A stretch of DNA of 64,000 bases. It comes from Streptomyces sp. NBC_00433 (GTDB taxonomy: Bacteria > Actinomycetota > Actinomycetes > Streptomycetales > Streptomycetaceae). Below the pieces are notes generated by a model. It was not told the origin of the DNA, ran no database searches, and saw only the letters and a program-made list of their open reading frames with translations. Shown here one piece after another: positions 35,833 through 44,823 of this stretch (position 1 is its first letter; each line of letters starts with the position of its first letter). Both the position numbers and the translations under genes were made by a program. The stretch spans positions 3,042,001 through 3,106,000 of the forward strand of contig CP107926.1 in NCBI GenBank assembly GCA_036015235.1, written 5' to 3'.

Positions 35833-37224
35833 GTGGAGCAGCCGAACGGGCGGGTCGCCGACGTGATCCGGAGTGCCCGTCATTCGCTCGGCTGGGGACA
35901 GCTACGGCTCGTGAGCGAGCTGCGGCGCGCAGCTGCACGACGGGGGAAGACGTTGGCCTCCGACGCCAGCGTGAAGCGCCGGATCGCGAGTTGGGAGAAC
36001 GGGCACAGCCAGCCTGACGAGTTCTACGGTGGGCTGTTGGCCGACGCCTTGGGCGTCACGGCCACGGACCTCGGGCTGACGGCCGACGAAGCGCCGGACG
36101 GCTTCGTCGTCGCAGAAGCGCAGTACCCGGACAGCTCCGAGGGCGCCCTCACGACGATAGCGGGGCTGTGGCAAGCGGATCTTGCGGACGTGCCGACGCT
36201 GACGCAGTCACCCGTGTCGGATCGGGCATGGGCCGACGCGTCCTTACGCTGGCTGGTCTCCCCGGAGCGCAAGGTCCCCGCGTCGAGCCATCAGGGCGGA
36301 GCACGGGTCGGGATGGCCGACGTCGCCATGGTGAAGGCCACTGCGGACACCTTTGCCACGCTGGACGACCGGTTCGGCGGAGGTCACGCTCGCCGAGCCG
36401 TCATCCAGTACCTCAGCCACGATGTGGCTCCCCTCCTGCACGGCACCTACACGGAAGCGGTCGGCCGCGCCCTCTTCGCGACCGTCGCCGAAGCGACGTT
36501 GCTCGCAGGCTGGATGTCGTACGACGCCGGCCATCACGGGCTCGCGCAGCGGTACTACCTGCACGCCCTCCGACTCGCCCATGACGCCGGCGACCGGCGC
36601 CTTGCGGGAAGTGTGCTCTCCGCGATGAGCCACCAGGCCACCTTCGTCGGCCGGTTCACCGACGCTGCCACGCTGGCGCGAGCCGCACGGATGGGGATCT
36701 CCGGGGTGGCGACCCCGACTCTCATGGCGCAGTTCTGGGCGATGGAGGCCCGCGCTCTGGCCCGCACGCCCGACCATCGCGCGACGCAGCACGCACTCAC
36801 CGAGGCCGAGCGCTTCTTGGACCGGCGCAACCACGCTGACGAGCCCGAGTGGATCACCTACTTCGACGACGCCGAGCTGTCCGCCGAGGCCGCGCACTGC
36901 TTCCGCGACATCAACAGCGCGCAGCGGTCCGTCGAGCACGCCGGAAACGCCATGAGCGGCAGCCACATCCGCAGCGACTTCTTCGCGACGATGGTCCTCG
37001 CCGACGCGCACCTACGGGCGGGCGACATCGAGGAAGCGTGCCGCGTAGCTCTGGACGCGCTCGACCTCGGCGAGCAGCTTCGGTCGGCGCGGGCCGTCAG
37101 CTACCTCGCGGAGTTCCGCACCGCGCTCACACCGGTGCAGGCGAACGCCCACGTACGGGACCTGCACGAACAAGTGAGCGACCACAGGCTGTGGACAGCA
37201 GCCGACAACGACCTCAGCGCGTAA
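35833..37224 (+). CDS. XRE-family regulator with TPR-like C-terminal region
   Basis: This 463-residue protein has an N-terminal helix-turn-helix (IRSARHSLGWGQLRLVSELR, then VKRRIASWENGHSQPD) and a long helical, TPR-like remainder (for example ALRLAHDAGDRRLAGSVLSA and ADAHLRAGDIEEACRVALDA). GTG at 35833 has AGGAGGG 5 nt upstream. It is divergent from the 34482-35576 operon across about 250 bp. Such regulators occur in AICEs and in signalling-peptide systems; a role in controlling transfer or the neighbouring operon is likely but not shown. Confidence 0.82.
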   Translation: MEQPNGRVADVIRSARHSLGWGQLRLVSELRRAAARRGKTLASDASVKRRIASWENGHSQPDEFYGGLLADALGVTATDLGLTADEAPDGFVVAEAQYPDSSEGALTTIAGLWQADLADVPTLTQSPVSDRAWADASLRWLVSPERKVPASSHQGGARVGMADVAMVKATADTFATLDDRFGGGHARRAVIQYLSHDVAPLLHGTYTEAVGRALFATVAEATLLAGWMSYDAGHHGLAQRYYLHALRLAHDAGDRRLAGSVLSAMSHQATFVGRFTDAATLARAARMGISGVATPTLMAQFWAMEARALARTPDHRATQHALTEAERFLDRRNHADEPEWITYFDDAELSAEAAHCFRDINSAQRSVEHAGNAMSGSHIRSDFFATMVLADAHLRAGDIEEACRVALDALDLGEQLRSARAVSYLAEFRTALTPVQANAHVRDLHEQVSDHRLWTAADNDLSA

Positions 37225-37234
37225 AAACGCGGAG

Positions 37235-38173
37235 TCAGAAGGGTCGCCAAAGGTGCCGGTCGCCCCCTGTGCGGATCGACTCGACACGGCGGGCGAACTC
37301 CTCGGCCGCCTTGGGTTCCGCCGCCGCCTTGCCCCCGAGCCAGAGCGTCATCATCAGCTCGCGCAGGTCGGCCAGCACTTCATAGCCGGGCCAGTTCATG
37401 ACGTCGAAGCCGTAGTGGTCGACGAACGACTCGTACTCGGCGCGGGTGTGCCAGCCGATGCGGTCGTAGAAGAGGGCGGTCTGGATCAGGTCCCATTCGC
37501 GTGGTGCGAGCGCGAAGCCGTCCAGGTCGATGAGCACGGCCCGGCCCGCGCGGTCGCGGAGCACGTTGCCGATGTTCGCGTCCCCGTGGATCAGGCCGAA
37601 GGGCAGGACGAAGTCGAGCCGCCCGTACTCCTTCTCCAAGCGGTCCGCCCGCTCACGGAGATACGCCGCATCCTCCGGCCGCACACCCGCGCCCAGTCCC
37701 GCCAGCCCGGCTCGCACCTTCGGCGCGGGATCGAAGTACGGCAGCCTCAGCGACTCCGGCTCGTCCAGCCAGTGCAGTTGCTTGAGCAGGTCCGCCAACT
37801 CCGGCAGGGTGGCGTACTCCTCCTCGTCCTGGACGCTCTCCCAGTACGTCACCGCGTGTCCCTGGATCACCCGCGGCTGCGCGATGGCCGGCACCAACCG
37901 GTTGGCCGGGAGGTCCACCTCCGCCAGCCACCGGGCGACGCCCACGGCCCGCTCCACCTCGGCCAGGTCCTCAGCGTCAGCAGCAATACGGACGATCACC
38001 CGGCCGTCAGCGAGGGCGTACACAGCATTGGACCCCAGCCGCACCAGCCGGGCACCCTCAGCGTCGAGCCCCACGGCCGCGCACGCCTCCCCCAGCGCGC
38101 GCCCCGCAGCGTCGACCGTGAACCCGGACTCGCCCCTGCCCGCCACATCCGCGCCCTGACCACCGCTCACCAT
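37235..38173 (-). CDS. aminoglycoside phosphotransferase-fold kinase
   Basis: This 312-residue protein has the APH/choline-kinase fold: HGD catalytic loop FGLIHGDANIGNVL, then the metal-binding LIDLDGFALAPREWDL. The N-lobe (VRLGSNAVYALADGRVIVRI) holds the ATP-binding Lys/Arg strand. ATG at 38173 is used, but GTG one codon later spaces better from GAGG. The substrate is unknown; many members are not resistance enzymes. It is the last gene before attR and converges on the XRE gene with a 10-bp gap. Confidence 0.8.
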   Translation of the reverse strand: MVSGGQGADVAGRGESGFTVDAAGRALGEACAAVGLDAEGARLVRLGSNAVYALADGRVIVRIAADAEDLAEVERAVGVARWLAEVDLPANRLVPAIAQPRVIQGHAVTYWESVQDEEEYATLPELADLLKQLHWLDEPESLRLPYFDPAPKVRAGLAGLGAGVRPEDAAYLRERADRLEKEYGRLDFVLPFGLIHGDANIGNVLRDRAGRAVLIDLDGFALAPREWDLIQTALFYDRIGWHTRAEYESFVDHYGFDVMNWPGYEVLADLRELMMTLWLGGKAAAEPKAAEEFARRVESIRTGGDRHLWRPF

Positions 38174-38309
38174 GACCTCGACCCTACGGGCCACGCACGT
38201 CCCTCGCGTGGGGCTTAACGTCATAGGGGCGTAATGATCAAGCCGTTCCCCAGCCCTCACCACGCCGACCGCCCAGGTCAGCCCCTCAGATGGAGCAACG
38301 GCCTACCCA

Positions 38310-38353
38310 GCCTCCGGAGCCGTGTGCGCAGGTTCGAATCCTGCCGGGGGCAC
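38310..38353 (+). repeat. attR core (44-bp direct repeat)
   Basis: This is identical to attL 21511-21554. Just upstream, GAGCAACGGCCT repeats the D-arm and anticodon-stem bases of the tRNA, separated from the core by ACCCA, so the element end carries an extra tRNA-like fragment. Confidence 0.92.
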
Positions 38354-38657
38354 CACCGGATTTAGGCTCTGACCTGCAGAAATGCCGGTCAGAGCCTTTC
38401 TTGTACCTGTCAAAACGCACACGGTCTTTTGACCATTGCTCTTTTCGGATACAGCAGGGCCTGATCGAGACGTTCCCGACCACCTCTCCCCTGTATTTCC
38501 GCTGGTCAGCAGCCTTGGGTGACGCAGCGGGCGGGCGTTGCGGCCTGCATTCAGGACGGTTCGGACGGCTTGTGCGCCCTATGGGCACTTCCCTCGGGAA
38601 ACCGCCCGTGACCTGCTGCCATGCCGTGAGAGCGCTCTGAAACGCAACTGAACTTGA
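38354..38657. other. chromosomal flank beyond attR
   Basis: About 300 bp hold the hairpin at 38364-38397 and, near 38640, the left end of the decayed IS630 element. Nothing else is recognised. Confidence 0.4.
38364..38397 (+). terminator. original tRNA-Arg terminator, displaced by integration
   Basis: AGGCTCTGACC (38364-38374) pairs with GGTCAGAGCCT (38387-38397) and is followed by TTCTTGT. It lies 11 bp after the attR core, where the tRNA would end before integration. Confidence 0.7.
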
Positions 38658-39705
38658 TTGGGCGATGTCGGGGAGGTTCGCCTGACGGCGGGCGGGCGGG
38701 CGGTGCCGGTAGCTCTGGGGTCCGTGAGGTACGCGCAGGGCGGTGGGTTGACCGACGCTGAGAGGGCAGTGCGAGAGCGGGTGCGGCTACAGGCCGTGGA
38801 ACGCTTTGAGCGTGGGGCGCTGCGGGTGAGCGAGCGGTCGATCGAGCGGTGGCGCCGGGGGTGGCGTAATGCCCAGGTCGCGCGGTCGGAGCGGGAGTTG
38901 GAGCGTGGCCCGTTGGGGCACGGGTGGGCGGATCAGCGGTGGACGCTGGCGCGGGTGAAGACGGTGATCGGTCGGCTGTTCCACGTCTCCTACACGGTGG
39001 AGGGCACCTGGGGGCTGCTGGAGCGGCACGGCTGGTCGTGGCAGCAGCCTGCGCGGCGGGCGATCGAGCGCGACGATGGAGCGGTTGAGCTGTGGAAGAA
39101 GGAGGTCTGGTCGCGGGTAAGAGCACCGCGGCGGCACTCGGCGCCTGGATCGTCTTCCAGGACGAGGCCGGGCAGTCGATGACGCCGCCGCGCGCCAGGA
39201 CCTGGGGACGTATCGGCCGCACACCGGTGGTGCGGGTGCGCGGCCGGGGCTCCGGTCGGGTGTCGATGGCCGGGATGGTCTGCTACAAACCCGGCCAGCG
39301 TTCAAGGCTGATCTACGCCGTGCGCGAGTACCACGGCCGCAAGGACGAGCCGAAAGGCTTCGGCTGGAAGGATCTGCGCAACCTGCTGGTGCGCGCCCGC
39401 ATCCAGCTCGGCGGACCGATCGTGCTGGTGTGGGACACCGTACGCCTGCACCTGACTGTCGGCATGCGGGAGTTCATCGCCGCGAACGCGCATTGGCCCA
39501 CCGTCTTCCAGTTGCCCCCTACGCGCCGGACATCAACCCGCAGGAAGGTATCTGAGCACTGGTCAAGCGTGAGATCGGCAACCTCGCCGCCGCTGACCTC
39601 GATCAGATCACTAGAGCCGTCAAGCGCCGGCTCAAGCAGATCCAGTACCGCCCCGACCTGGTAGACGCCTGCCTCGCCGCCACCGGACTGATGGCGGACG
39701 GGTGA
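38658..39705 (+). pseudogene. IS630-family transposase, frameshifted
   Basis: The N-terminal part (SVRYAQGGGLTDAERAVRER to AIERDDGAVELWKKEVW) is in one frame. The DDE core continues in a second frame after about 39115 (STAAALGAWIVFQDEAGQSM, VLVWDTVRLHL). Near 39510 it shifts again to YAPDINPQEGI, where a TGA interrupts before ALVKREIGNLAAADL. About 45 residues of the DNA-binding linker are missing after VERFERG/SERSIERWRRGW. At least two frameshifts, a stop and an internal deletion make it dead. Confidence 0.85.
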
Positions 39706-39776
39706 CGCAGTGCGTCACCCGGACACTCACAGGCGGGAGTATTCGATGGCAGGCCACGGCTCCTGGCTGACAAGCT

Positions 39777-40625
39777 GTGTCCATGTGTCCCGAGTCCAAC
39801 GGCATGTCCGGCATTTCTTGGCTGGGTAACCCGATCGACGCGCGTGCGCTATTCGGTCCGGAGCTCAGGTCGCTGCTCGATACCCTGCGCGGTCTGACAC
39901 CCTCCGACTGGAGCCGGAAGGCAGCTGGCCACTGGACGGTGCACGATGTTGCCGCCCACCTCCTCGGTGACTACTACGGCCGCCTCGACCACGGCTACCG
40001 GAGCGGCTTCGCCGATGGTGAGACGCTCGAGGCGTTCATCCACCGCACGAATCAGGAATGGGTCGACCTGCACGCCGATGACAGCCCTGCTTCGCTCATC
40101 GACGCCCTGGCAGCGGCGGGCATCCAGCTCGCCCAGCGATTCGCCACAGCCAACCTTGACGCTCCCGCCCTGGGCGTGTCGTGGGCAGGCGTCGACCCCG
40201 CGCCGGCGTGGCTGGACATCGCCCGGGAGTTCACCGAGCACTGGACTCACCGGCAGCAGATCCGCCACGCCATCGGCCGCAACACCGACCCGGAACCGCA
40301 TGCCCTGGCCATGGTCCTCGATACCTTCATGCGGGCCCTGCCCCACACGCTCCGCCACACGTCAGTACCGATCGGGGTGCAGGTCCAGGTGATCGCCGAG
40401 GGCCCTGCCGGCGGCGGCTGGACGGCGACTGCCACAGCGGACCGATGGTCGTTGTCCGAAGCGCCGAGCGGCCGACCAACCGCAGTCGTACTGCTGGATT
40501 CAGAGACCGCCTGGCGATTGTCTACGCGGAACATCGATCCTGCGGATGCCTTCTCGCGCGCCCATGTGCGAGGAGATCGTCGGCTCGTCGAAGCCGCGTG
40601 CCAGATCGTGTCCATCATCTACTGA
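39777..40625 (+). CDS. maleylpyruvate isomerase-family mycothiol-dependent enzyme
   Basis: This protein of up to 282 residues has the DinB/MDMPI helical bundle. Metal ligands are expected at His in WTVHDVAAHLLGD and at Glu and His in REFTEHWTHRQQIRHAIG. A C-terminal MDMPI domain follows (GGGWTATATADRWSL, then the SRNIDPADA-like end). Such enzymes use mycothiol for isomerisation or conjugation, and the substrate is unknown. The start is uncertain: GTG 39777, ATG 39783 and ATG 39804 all lack a clear ribosome site. It is an intact gene among IS debris. Confidence 0.82.
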   Translation: MSMCPESNGMSGISWLGNPIDARALFGPELRSLLDTLRGLTPSDWSRKAAGHWTVHDVAAHLLGDYYGRLDHGYRSGFADGETLEAFIHRTNQEWVDLHADDSPASLIDALAAAGIQLAQRFATANLDAPALGVSWAGVDPAPAWLDIAREFTEHWTHRQQIRHAIGRNTDPEPHALAMVLDTFMRALPHTLRHTSVPIGVQVQVIAEGPAGGGWTATATADRWSLSEAPSGRPTAVVLLDSETAWRLSTRNIDPADAFSRAHVRGDRRLVEAACQIVSIIY

Positions 40626-40838
40626 ATCGACGCTGGCCTCACCGGCCACCGTGCCTGACAACAACAGCGCCGGCGATGGGCACCGACATCACGCATTCAA
40701 CTTCAGAAGCGGCGTCGAGGGTCGTTGCTCTTGGCTAACAGCTTCGCGCCGCGGCGGATTTTGTAGGATCCCGACACTCGTTTTCCGCATCGAATCTTAA
40801 AGAGCGTTTTGTCCTGCGAGGTGTGTTTGATTCGGGCT

Positions 40839-41676
40839 TCAGGTGTCGCGCCAGTTCGGGGTGGATTCATGGGTGAGTCTGCGGCTTATGAGATCGATCA
40901 TGGCGAGGTGGATCATGGCTTCGGAGCGGTGTGGGTGGGTTTCGTAGTCGCGGGCGAGGCGGCGGTGGTGCATGAGCCAGCCGAAGGTCCGCTCGACGAC
41001 CCACCGTCGGGGAATCACCTTGAAGCCTTTGACGCCCGGCTCGCGTTGGACGACTTCGACGTCGATGCCGAGGGTGGCTCCGTGGTCGATGACTTTGGTG
41101 CGGTAACCGGAGTCGGCCCAGGCCTTGGCGATGCGGGGGTGGGTTTGGGCGATGTGGGAGAGCAGGTGGATGCCGCCGGTGTTGTCCGACAGGCTCACGG
41201 CGGTGACCCAGACGGCCAAGAGGAGACCGAGGGTGTCGACGCCGATATGGCGTTTGCGGCCGGCGATCTTCTTACCTGCGTCGATGCCCTGGCCTGAGGC
41301 AGGCACGTTGGCGGGGTCTTGACGCTCTGGGCGTCGAGAAGGCAGGCGCTCGGTTCGGCATCGCGCCCCTCGGCCTGCCGTACCAGTTGGCGCAGCAGAC
41401 CGTTGAGCTGGGTGGACACGCCGTCTTTCTGCCAGGCGGCGAAGTAGCCGTAGACCGTTTCCCAGGGCGCGAAGCCGTGGGGCAGGTAGCGCCAGGGGAT
41501 TCCGGTCCGGTCGACGTACAAGATGGCGTCCATGATCCGCCTCAGGTCGTGCCGGGGAGGGCGTCCGATGTCCAGAGCGTTGCCACGGCGGTCGGCTCGC
41601 CAGGCTGTGAGGGCGGGTCCGATCAGCTCCAGCGGGCATCGGACAGGTCACTGGGGTACGGGCGCTGTCGCGTCAT
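40839..41676 (-). pseudogene. IS5-family transposase, frameshifted
   Basis: The gene reads MTRQRPYPSDLSDARW, then needs one inserted base (near 41627) to reach ALTAWRADRRGNALDIGRPP, IMDAILYVDRTGIPWRYLPH and LLDAQSVKT, and a second shift near 41320 to reach GKKIAGRKRHIGVDTLGLL, ADSGYRTK and WVVERTFGWLMHHRRLARDYE. The DDE core (LDAQSVK, DSGY, ERTFGW) is complete but split over frames, so no active protein is expected. Confidence 0.85.
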
Positions 41677-42122
41677 GTTTCGGTAGTACCGTCGGGCGTG
41701 GTCCGGCCGCAGGGCGTAAATGGGGGCGGACAGAGGCTTCTTGGGATCAGACAGGAGTGAACGGGTCGAATCCGGCTCGCTTCAGTCCTCGTTCGTTACA
41801 CCTGCCACAGAAGCCTCTGCAGACTCAGTAGCCCCGGCACTCCAGTACTGGAGATGCCCACCAAACACACCCCACAGGACAATACGCTCTTTTACTGAGC
41901 TTCTTCGAGTTGGTCCCCGATCGGGTGACGTTCCACGAGGTGCAACGAGCGAGCAATCCGATCAACAGATCCCGTCCGGAGGCCTGATCGCCGGCTGGGG
42001 GCGCGTGTTGCAACAAAATTCACCTCTGTGCGCTTCCATGCGCCCGCGCAGATCGGACACGGATGCAAGACAGTAGTGCTGGGTACTCGCAGGGGTGACG
42101 CCGATGGCGGCCGGGGGCGACC
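41677..42122. other. intergenic region with a solo IS end
   Basis: No gene is seen in about 445 bp. CAGAGGCTTCT near 41734 and AGAAGCCTCTG near 41808 form a distant inverted repeat. ACTGAGCTTCTTCGAG at 41894 onward (about 49 bp) closely matches the sequence at 43445 that begins the rve-type IS, in the same orientation, so it looks like an orphan IS end. Confidence 0.45.
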
Positions 42123-42542
42123 ATGACGATATGGGTGGCGTGCGCATGGGGACTGCTAGGGGCCGTGCTCGTGGAGATGCGCGGTCTGTGGATCGCGCTC
42201 CAGCCGTTCCGGGCCCCGAAGTGGCCCTGGCGCGATAGCAGAGGCCGCGCTCAGGTGGCGGGCTATGCCATCGCTGTGGCCTGCCGGTTCGGTATGGCGG
42301 CCGGGCTGAACGCTGTGTATGCCGCTGCCCACCAGATCGCGGGTCCGCTGGGAGCCGTGACGATGGGCATTGCGGCACCGCTACTAATTCAACAACTGGC
42401 TCTCCAGAACGAGCCTTCCCCCATGGATCCGCCCAGGGCGAAGGCATCTGCGTTGCCTCGGCACGCCTCAACTAGTGGGCGGAACGAGGCAGAACTGGCC
42501 ACCGGGGCCGGTGAAACGACGGGAGGCGTAGATGCCCGTTGA
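42123..42542 (+). CDS. small membrane protein paired with a TPR protein
   Basis: This 139-residue protein has two or three hydrophobic segments (about 3-18, 45-62 and 68-90) and a hydrophilic, Pro/Ala-rich C-terminal tail of about 45 residues. ATG at 42123 follows a G-rich GGGGG ribosome site. Its last 11 bp overlap the TPR gene. No family is recognised; the overlap implies that the two proteins act together. Confidence 0.6.
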   Translation: MTIWVACAWGLLGAVLVEMRGLWIALQPFRAPKWPWRDSRGRAQVAGYAIAVACRFGMAAGLNAVYAAAHQIAGPLGAVTMGIAAPLLIQQLALQNEPSPMDPPRAKASALPRHASTSGRNEAELATGAGETTGGVDAR

Positions 42543-43449
42543 CCTGAGCAATGTGTTCCGAACAGCCCGAGTACACCTGAGGGGCCGCCCGCTTGAGCCC
42601 CTGCCGCCGCGCCGGACTCTGTGGGGCTGGGTCCGTGCTGCGCTGGCGTTCCAGCAGGCCCATCCGCAACTGCCCGACGATCTCGCTCCAGACGATAACC
42701 ATTTTCGCTACCTCAGACGGCTCCACGCCAGGATCGGCTCACGGCTCGGCAATCAGATGGACCGGTCTGCCGACCGTGGGTTCCGGTATGCCGTATCCCA
42801 ACTGGCCGTCGGGGACTACGAGGAGGGGACAAGGGCCTTGTCGGCCGTTCTACAGGCGGAACCGGAACACGCCGCGGCCCTGGCTGCCAGAGCCGCGGCG
42901 TACCGCCTGAAGGAAATGGACGATCTTGCGATCGCCGACGCTTCCCGAGCCGTGGAGCTCCAGCCGGACTTGGCCTGGGCGTACGCCACGCGTGGAGCGA
43001 TTCACCGCGTAGAGAAGAACTACTCGCAGGCAATTGCGGACCTCGACAGAGCGATCGAACTGCGACCCAACTATGAGTGGTGTATCGCGGGCCGCGGCGA
43101 AACCTACCGTCTGATGGGGCAGCCCCAGAGGGCGCTCGTCGATCTCAACCGCTCCTATGAGCTGAATCCGCGCAACGAGTGGGCCCTCCAGTGCAGGATC
43201 TCGGCGTACATGGACTTGCAGGATGGGCTGACTGCGTTCCGTGTCTTTCGTGAAGGCATGAACGCATTCCGCGACGGTGATGTCCTGCTAGGCATGGGAC
43301 TGCCAGCGCTGACCTACCGTCTGATGGGCATGGATCTCACTCGGTATGCCGACGACCCTGACGCCAGCGAACCGCCCCCACGGTCGGCTTCGGAACGTCG
43401 GCGGTGGGGGTGGACCGGCCGCAGACGGCGTTCAGACCGGGTGCACTGA
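42532..43449 (+). CDS. tetratricopeptide-repeat protein
   Basis: This 305-residue protein has TPR units through residues 85-240 (AVGDYEEGTRALSAVLQAEP, LAIADASRAVELQPDLAWAY, YSQAIADLDRAIELRPNYEW, PQRALVDLNRSYELNPRNEW). The C-terminus is Arg-rich. ATG at 42532 has GGGAGG 5 nt upstream and overlaps the membrane protein gene. The TGA stop lies within the left end of the adjoining IS (43445 onward), so the native C-terminus may have been cut off. TPR arrays mediate protein-protein contacts; the partner is probably the membrane protein. Confidence 0.75.
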   Translation: MPVDLSNVFRTARVHLRGRPLEPLPPRRTLWGWVRAALAFQQAHPQLPDDLAPDDNHFRYLRRLHARIGSRLGNQMDRSADRGFRYAVSQLAVGDYEEGTRALSAVLQAEPEHAAALAARAAAYRLKEMDDLAIADASRAVELQPDLAWAYATRGAIHRVEKNYSQAIADLDRAIELRPNYEWCIAGRGETYRLMGQPQRALVDLNRSYELNPRNEWALQCRISAYMDLQDGLTAFRVFREGMNAFRDGDVLLGMGLPALTYRLMGMDLTRYADDPDASEPPPRSASERRRWGWTGRRRRSDRVH

Positions 43450-44744
43450 GCTTTTTCGAGATGGCCACCCGGTCCGGTGACGGTCCGCGAAGCGCAATGA
43501 GCGCGGCTCCCGAGCTGTTGATCGAGATGTCTGACGTCTCAACCTGTCCCGCTCGGAAACACGATTCTTGGCGTGACCTGCAAACTCTTCCTCCCGGGCA
43601 GAGTCCGCACAGCATCTGGGACGATGCCTCGATGGTGCTGTCGATCGTTACCGCGTTGGCCAGGAACCTGGTCATGGTGCCCGTTGCCGTGCTGCGCAGC
43701 CGCGTGGCCAAGGACGCGGAGGTGTTGGCGCTCCGGCACCAGATTGCGGTGCTGCGCCGTCAGATCGCGCGGGTCCACTACGAGCCAGCCGACCGGATCT
43801 GGCTGGCCGCGCTCTCGCGATTGGTCCCCCGCGGGCGATGGCGCGAGGTCTTCGCGGTCACGCCGACCACGCTGCTGCGCTGGCACCGGGAGCTCGTCAA
43901 GCGGAAATGGACGTTCGCCCAGCACCGTCGTCGCCCGGGTCGCCCCTCCACTGCGCCGACGGTCAAGCAGCTCATCCTGCGCTTGGCCCGCGAGAACAGT
44001 AGCTGGGGGCACCGCCGCATACAGGGCGAACTCGCCCGCCTCGGCTTCCCGATCGCCCCCTCCACGGTCTGGGAGATCCTGCACGCCGCCGGCATCGACC
44101 CCGCCCCGCAGCGATCCGGACCGACCTGGCGCCAATTCCTCACCGCCCAGGCCCACGGCATTATCGCCGCCGACTTCCTGCACCTCGACACCATCACCCT
44201 CAAACGCCTGTACGCCCTGGTCTTCATCGAGCACGGCACAAGGCGCGTTCACCTCGCCGGCATCACCGCCCACCCCACCGCCGAGTGGACCACGCAACAG
44301 GCAAGGAACCTCACCATGACGCTGGGATGCCGGATGGACTCACTACACTTCCTGCTCCGCGACCGAGACTCGAAGCACACCCGGTCATTCGACACCGTCT
44401 TCACGGCAGACGACGTGGAAGTCCTACTCAGCCCACCACGGCCACCGAAATCCAACGCAATCTGCGAACGAGTCATCGGCACCCTACGCCGCGAGATCCT
44501 CGACCGGACACTCATCCACAACGAAGCCCACGCCCACGCAGTACTCACCGCCTACCTCAAGCACTACAACCAGCACCGCCCCCACCAATCCCGACTACAA
44601 CTACCCCCGGACAGCAGCGAACCACCGACCCCGGCCACCGTCACCGACCTCCACGCCCATCGCATCCAGCGACATCCCGTCCTCAACGGCCTCATAAACG
44701 AGTACCACCACCCGGCCTGACCAAGCCGCATCACCGCAGCTCAC
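43445..44744 (+). mobile_element. rve-type insertion sequence (approximate limits)
   Basis: The left end is set by ACTGAGCTTTTTCGAGATGG, shared with the orphan end at 41894. The right end is placed near the weak inverted match CTCACAG after the transposase stop. Limits are approximate, and no target duplication was identified. Confidence 0.5.
43632..44720 (+). CDS. integrase-core (rve) transposase
   Basis: This 362-residue DDE transposase starts MVLSIVTALARNLVMVPVAV. A helix-turn-helix (LLRWHRELVKRKWTF; SWGHRRIQGELARLGF) precedes the catalytic core, with Asp in GIIAADFLHLDTI, Asp in FLLRDRDSKH and Glu in NAICERVIGTLRRE. The frame is complete, making this the one clearly intact transposase between attR and the PKS genes. 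Confidence 0.88.
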   Translation: MVLSIVTALARNLVMVPVAVLRSRVAKDAEVLALRHQIAVLRRQIARVHYEPADRIWLAALSRLVPRGRWREVFAVTPTTLLRWHRELVKRKWTFAQHRRRPGRPSTAPTVKQLILRLARENSSWGHRRIQGELARLGFPIAPSTVWEILHAAGIDPAPQRSGPTWRQFLTAQAHGIIAADFLHLDTITLKRLYALVFIEHGTRRVHLAGITAHPTAEWTTQQARNLTMTLGCRMDSLHFLLRDRDSKHTRSFDTVFTADDVEVLLSPPRPPKSNAICERVIGTLRREILDRTLIHNEAHAHAVLTAYLKHYNQHRPHQSRLQLPPDSSEPPTPATVTDLHAHRIQRHPVLNGLINEYHHPA

Positions 44745-44823
44745 AGGTCTGAACCGTATTTCCGAGCGGCACACGCCTCCCGCAGGCTCGCCCCTCCCCA
44801 GCCGCGCGGGGCATACTGCCTGT

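Larger units (their letters stand above)
21511..38353. mobile_element. pSAM2-type AICE integrated in tRNA-Arg(CCG)
   Basis: The element of about 16.8 kb is bounded by two identical 44-bp repeats (21511-21554 and 38310-38353) that correspond to the tRNA 3' half. Inside are the standard AICE modules: tyrosine integrase and Xis beside attL, a RepSA-like rolling-circle initiator, a TraB/FtsK translocase for double-stranded DNA transfer, a small spread-type membrane protein, an SCO3933-family protein and a GntR/UTRA repressor with candidate operators. No type IV secretion genes are needed or seen. Cargo and three transposon insertions fill 29-38 kb. Backbone genes look intact; mobility is not proven. 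Confidence 0.88.

Noticed and set aside
37235-38173. Antibiotic-resistance gene call for the APH-fold protein
   Set aside because: The fold is clear, but many such kinases act on other substrates and nothing here points to an aminoglycoside or macrolide target.
41734-41819. Inverted repeat CAGAGGCTTCT/AGAAGCCTCTG as a terminator
   Set aside because: The arms are about 60 bp apart with no gene ending nearby; it is more likely chance or IS debris.
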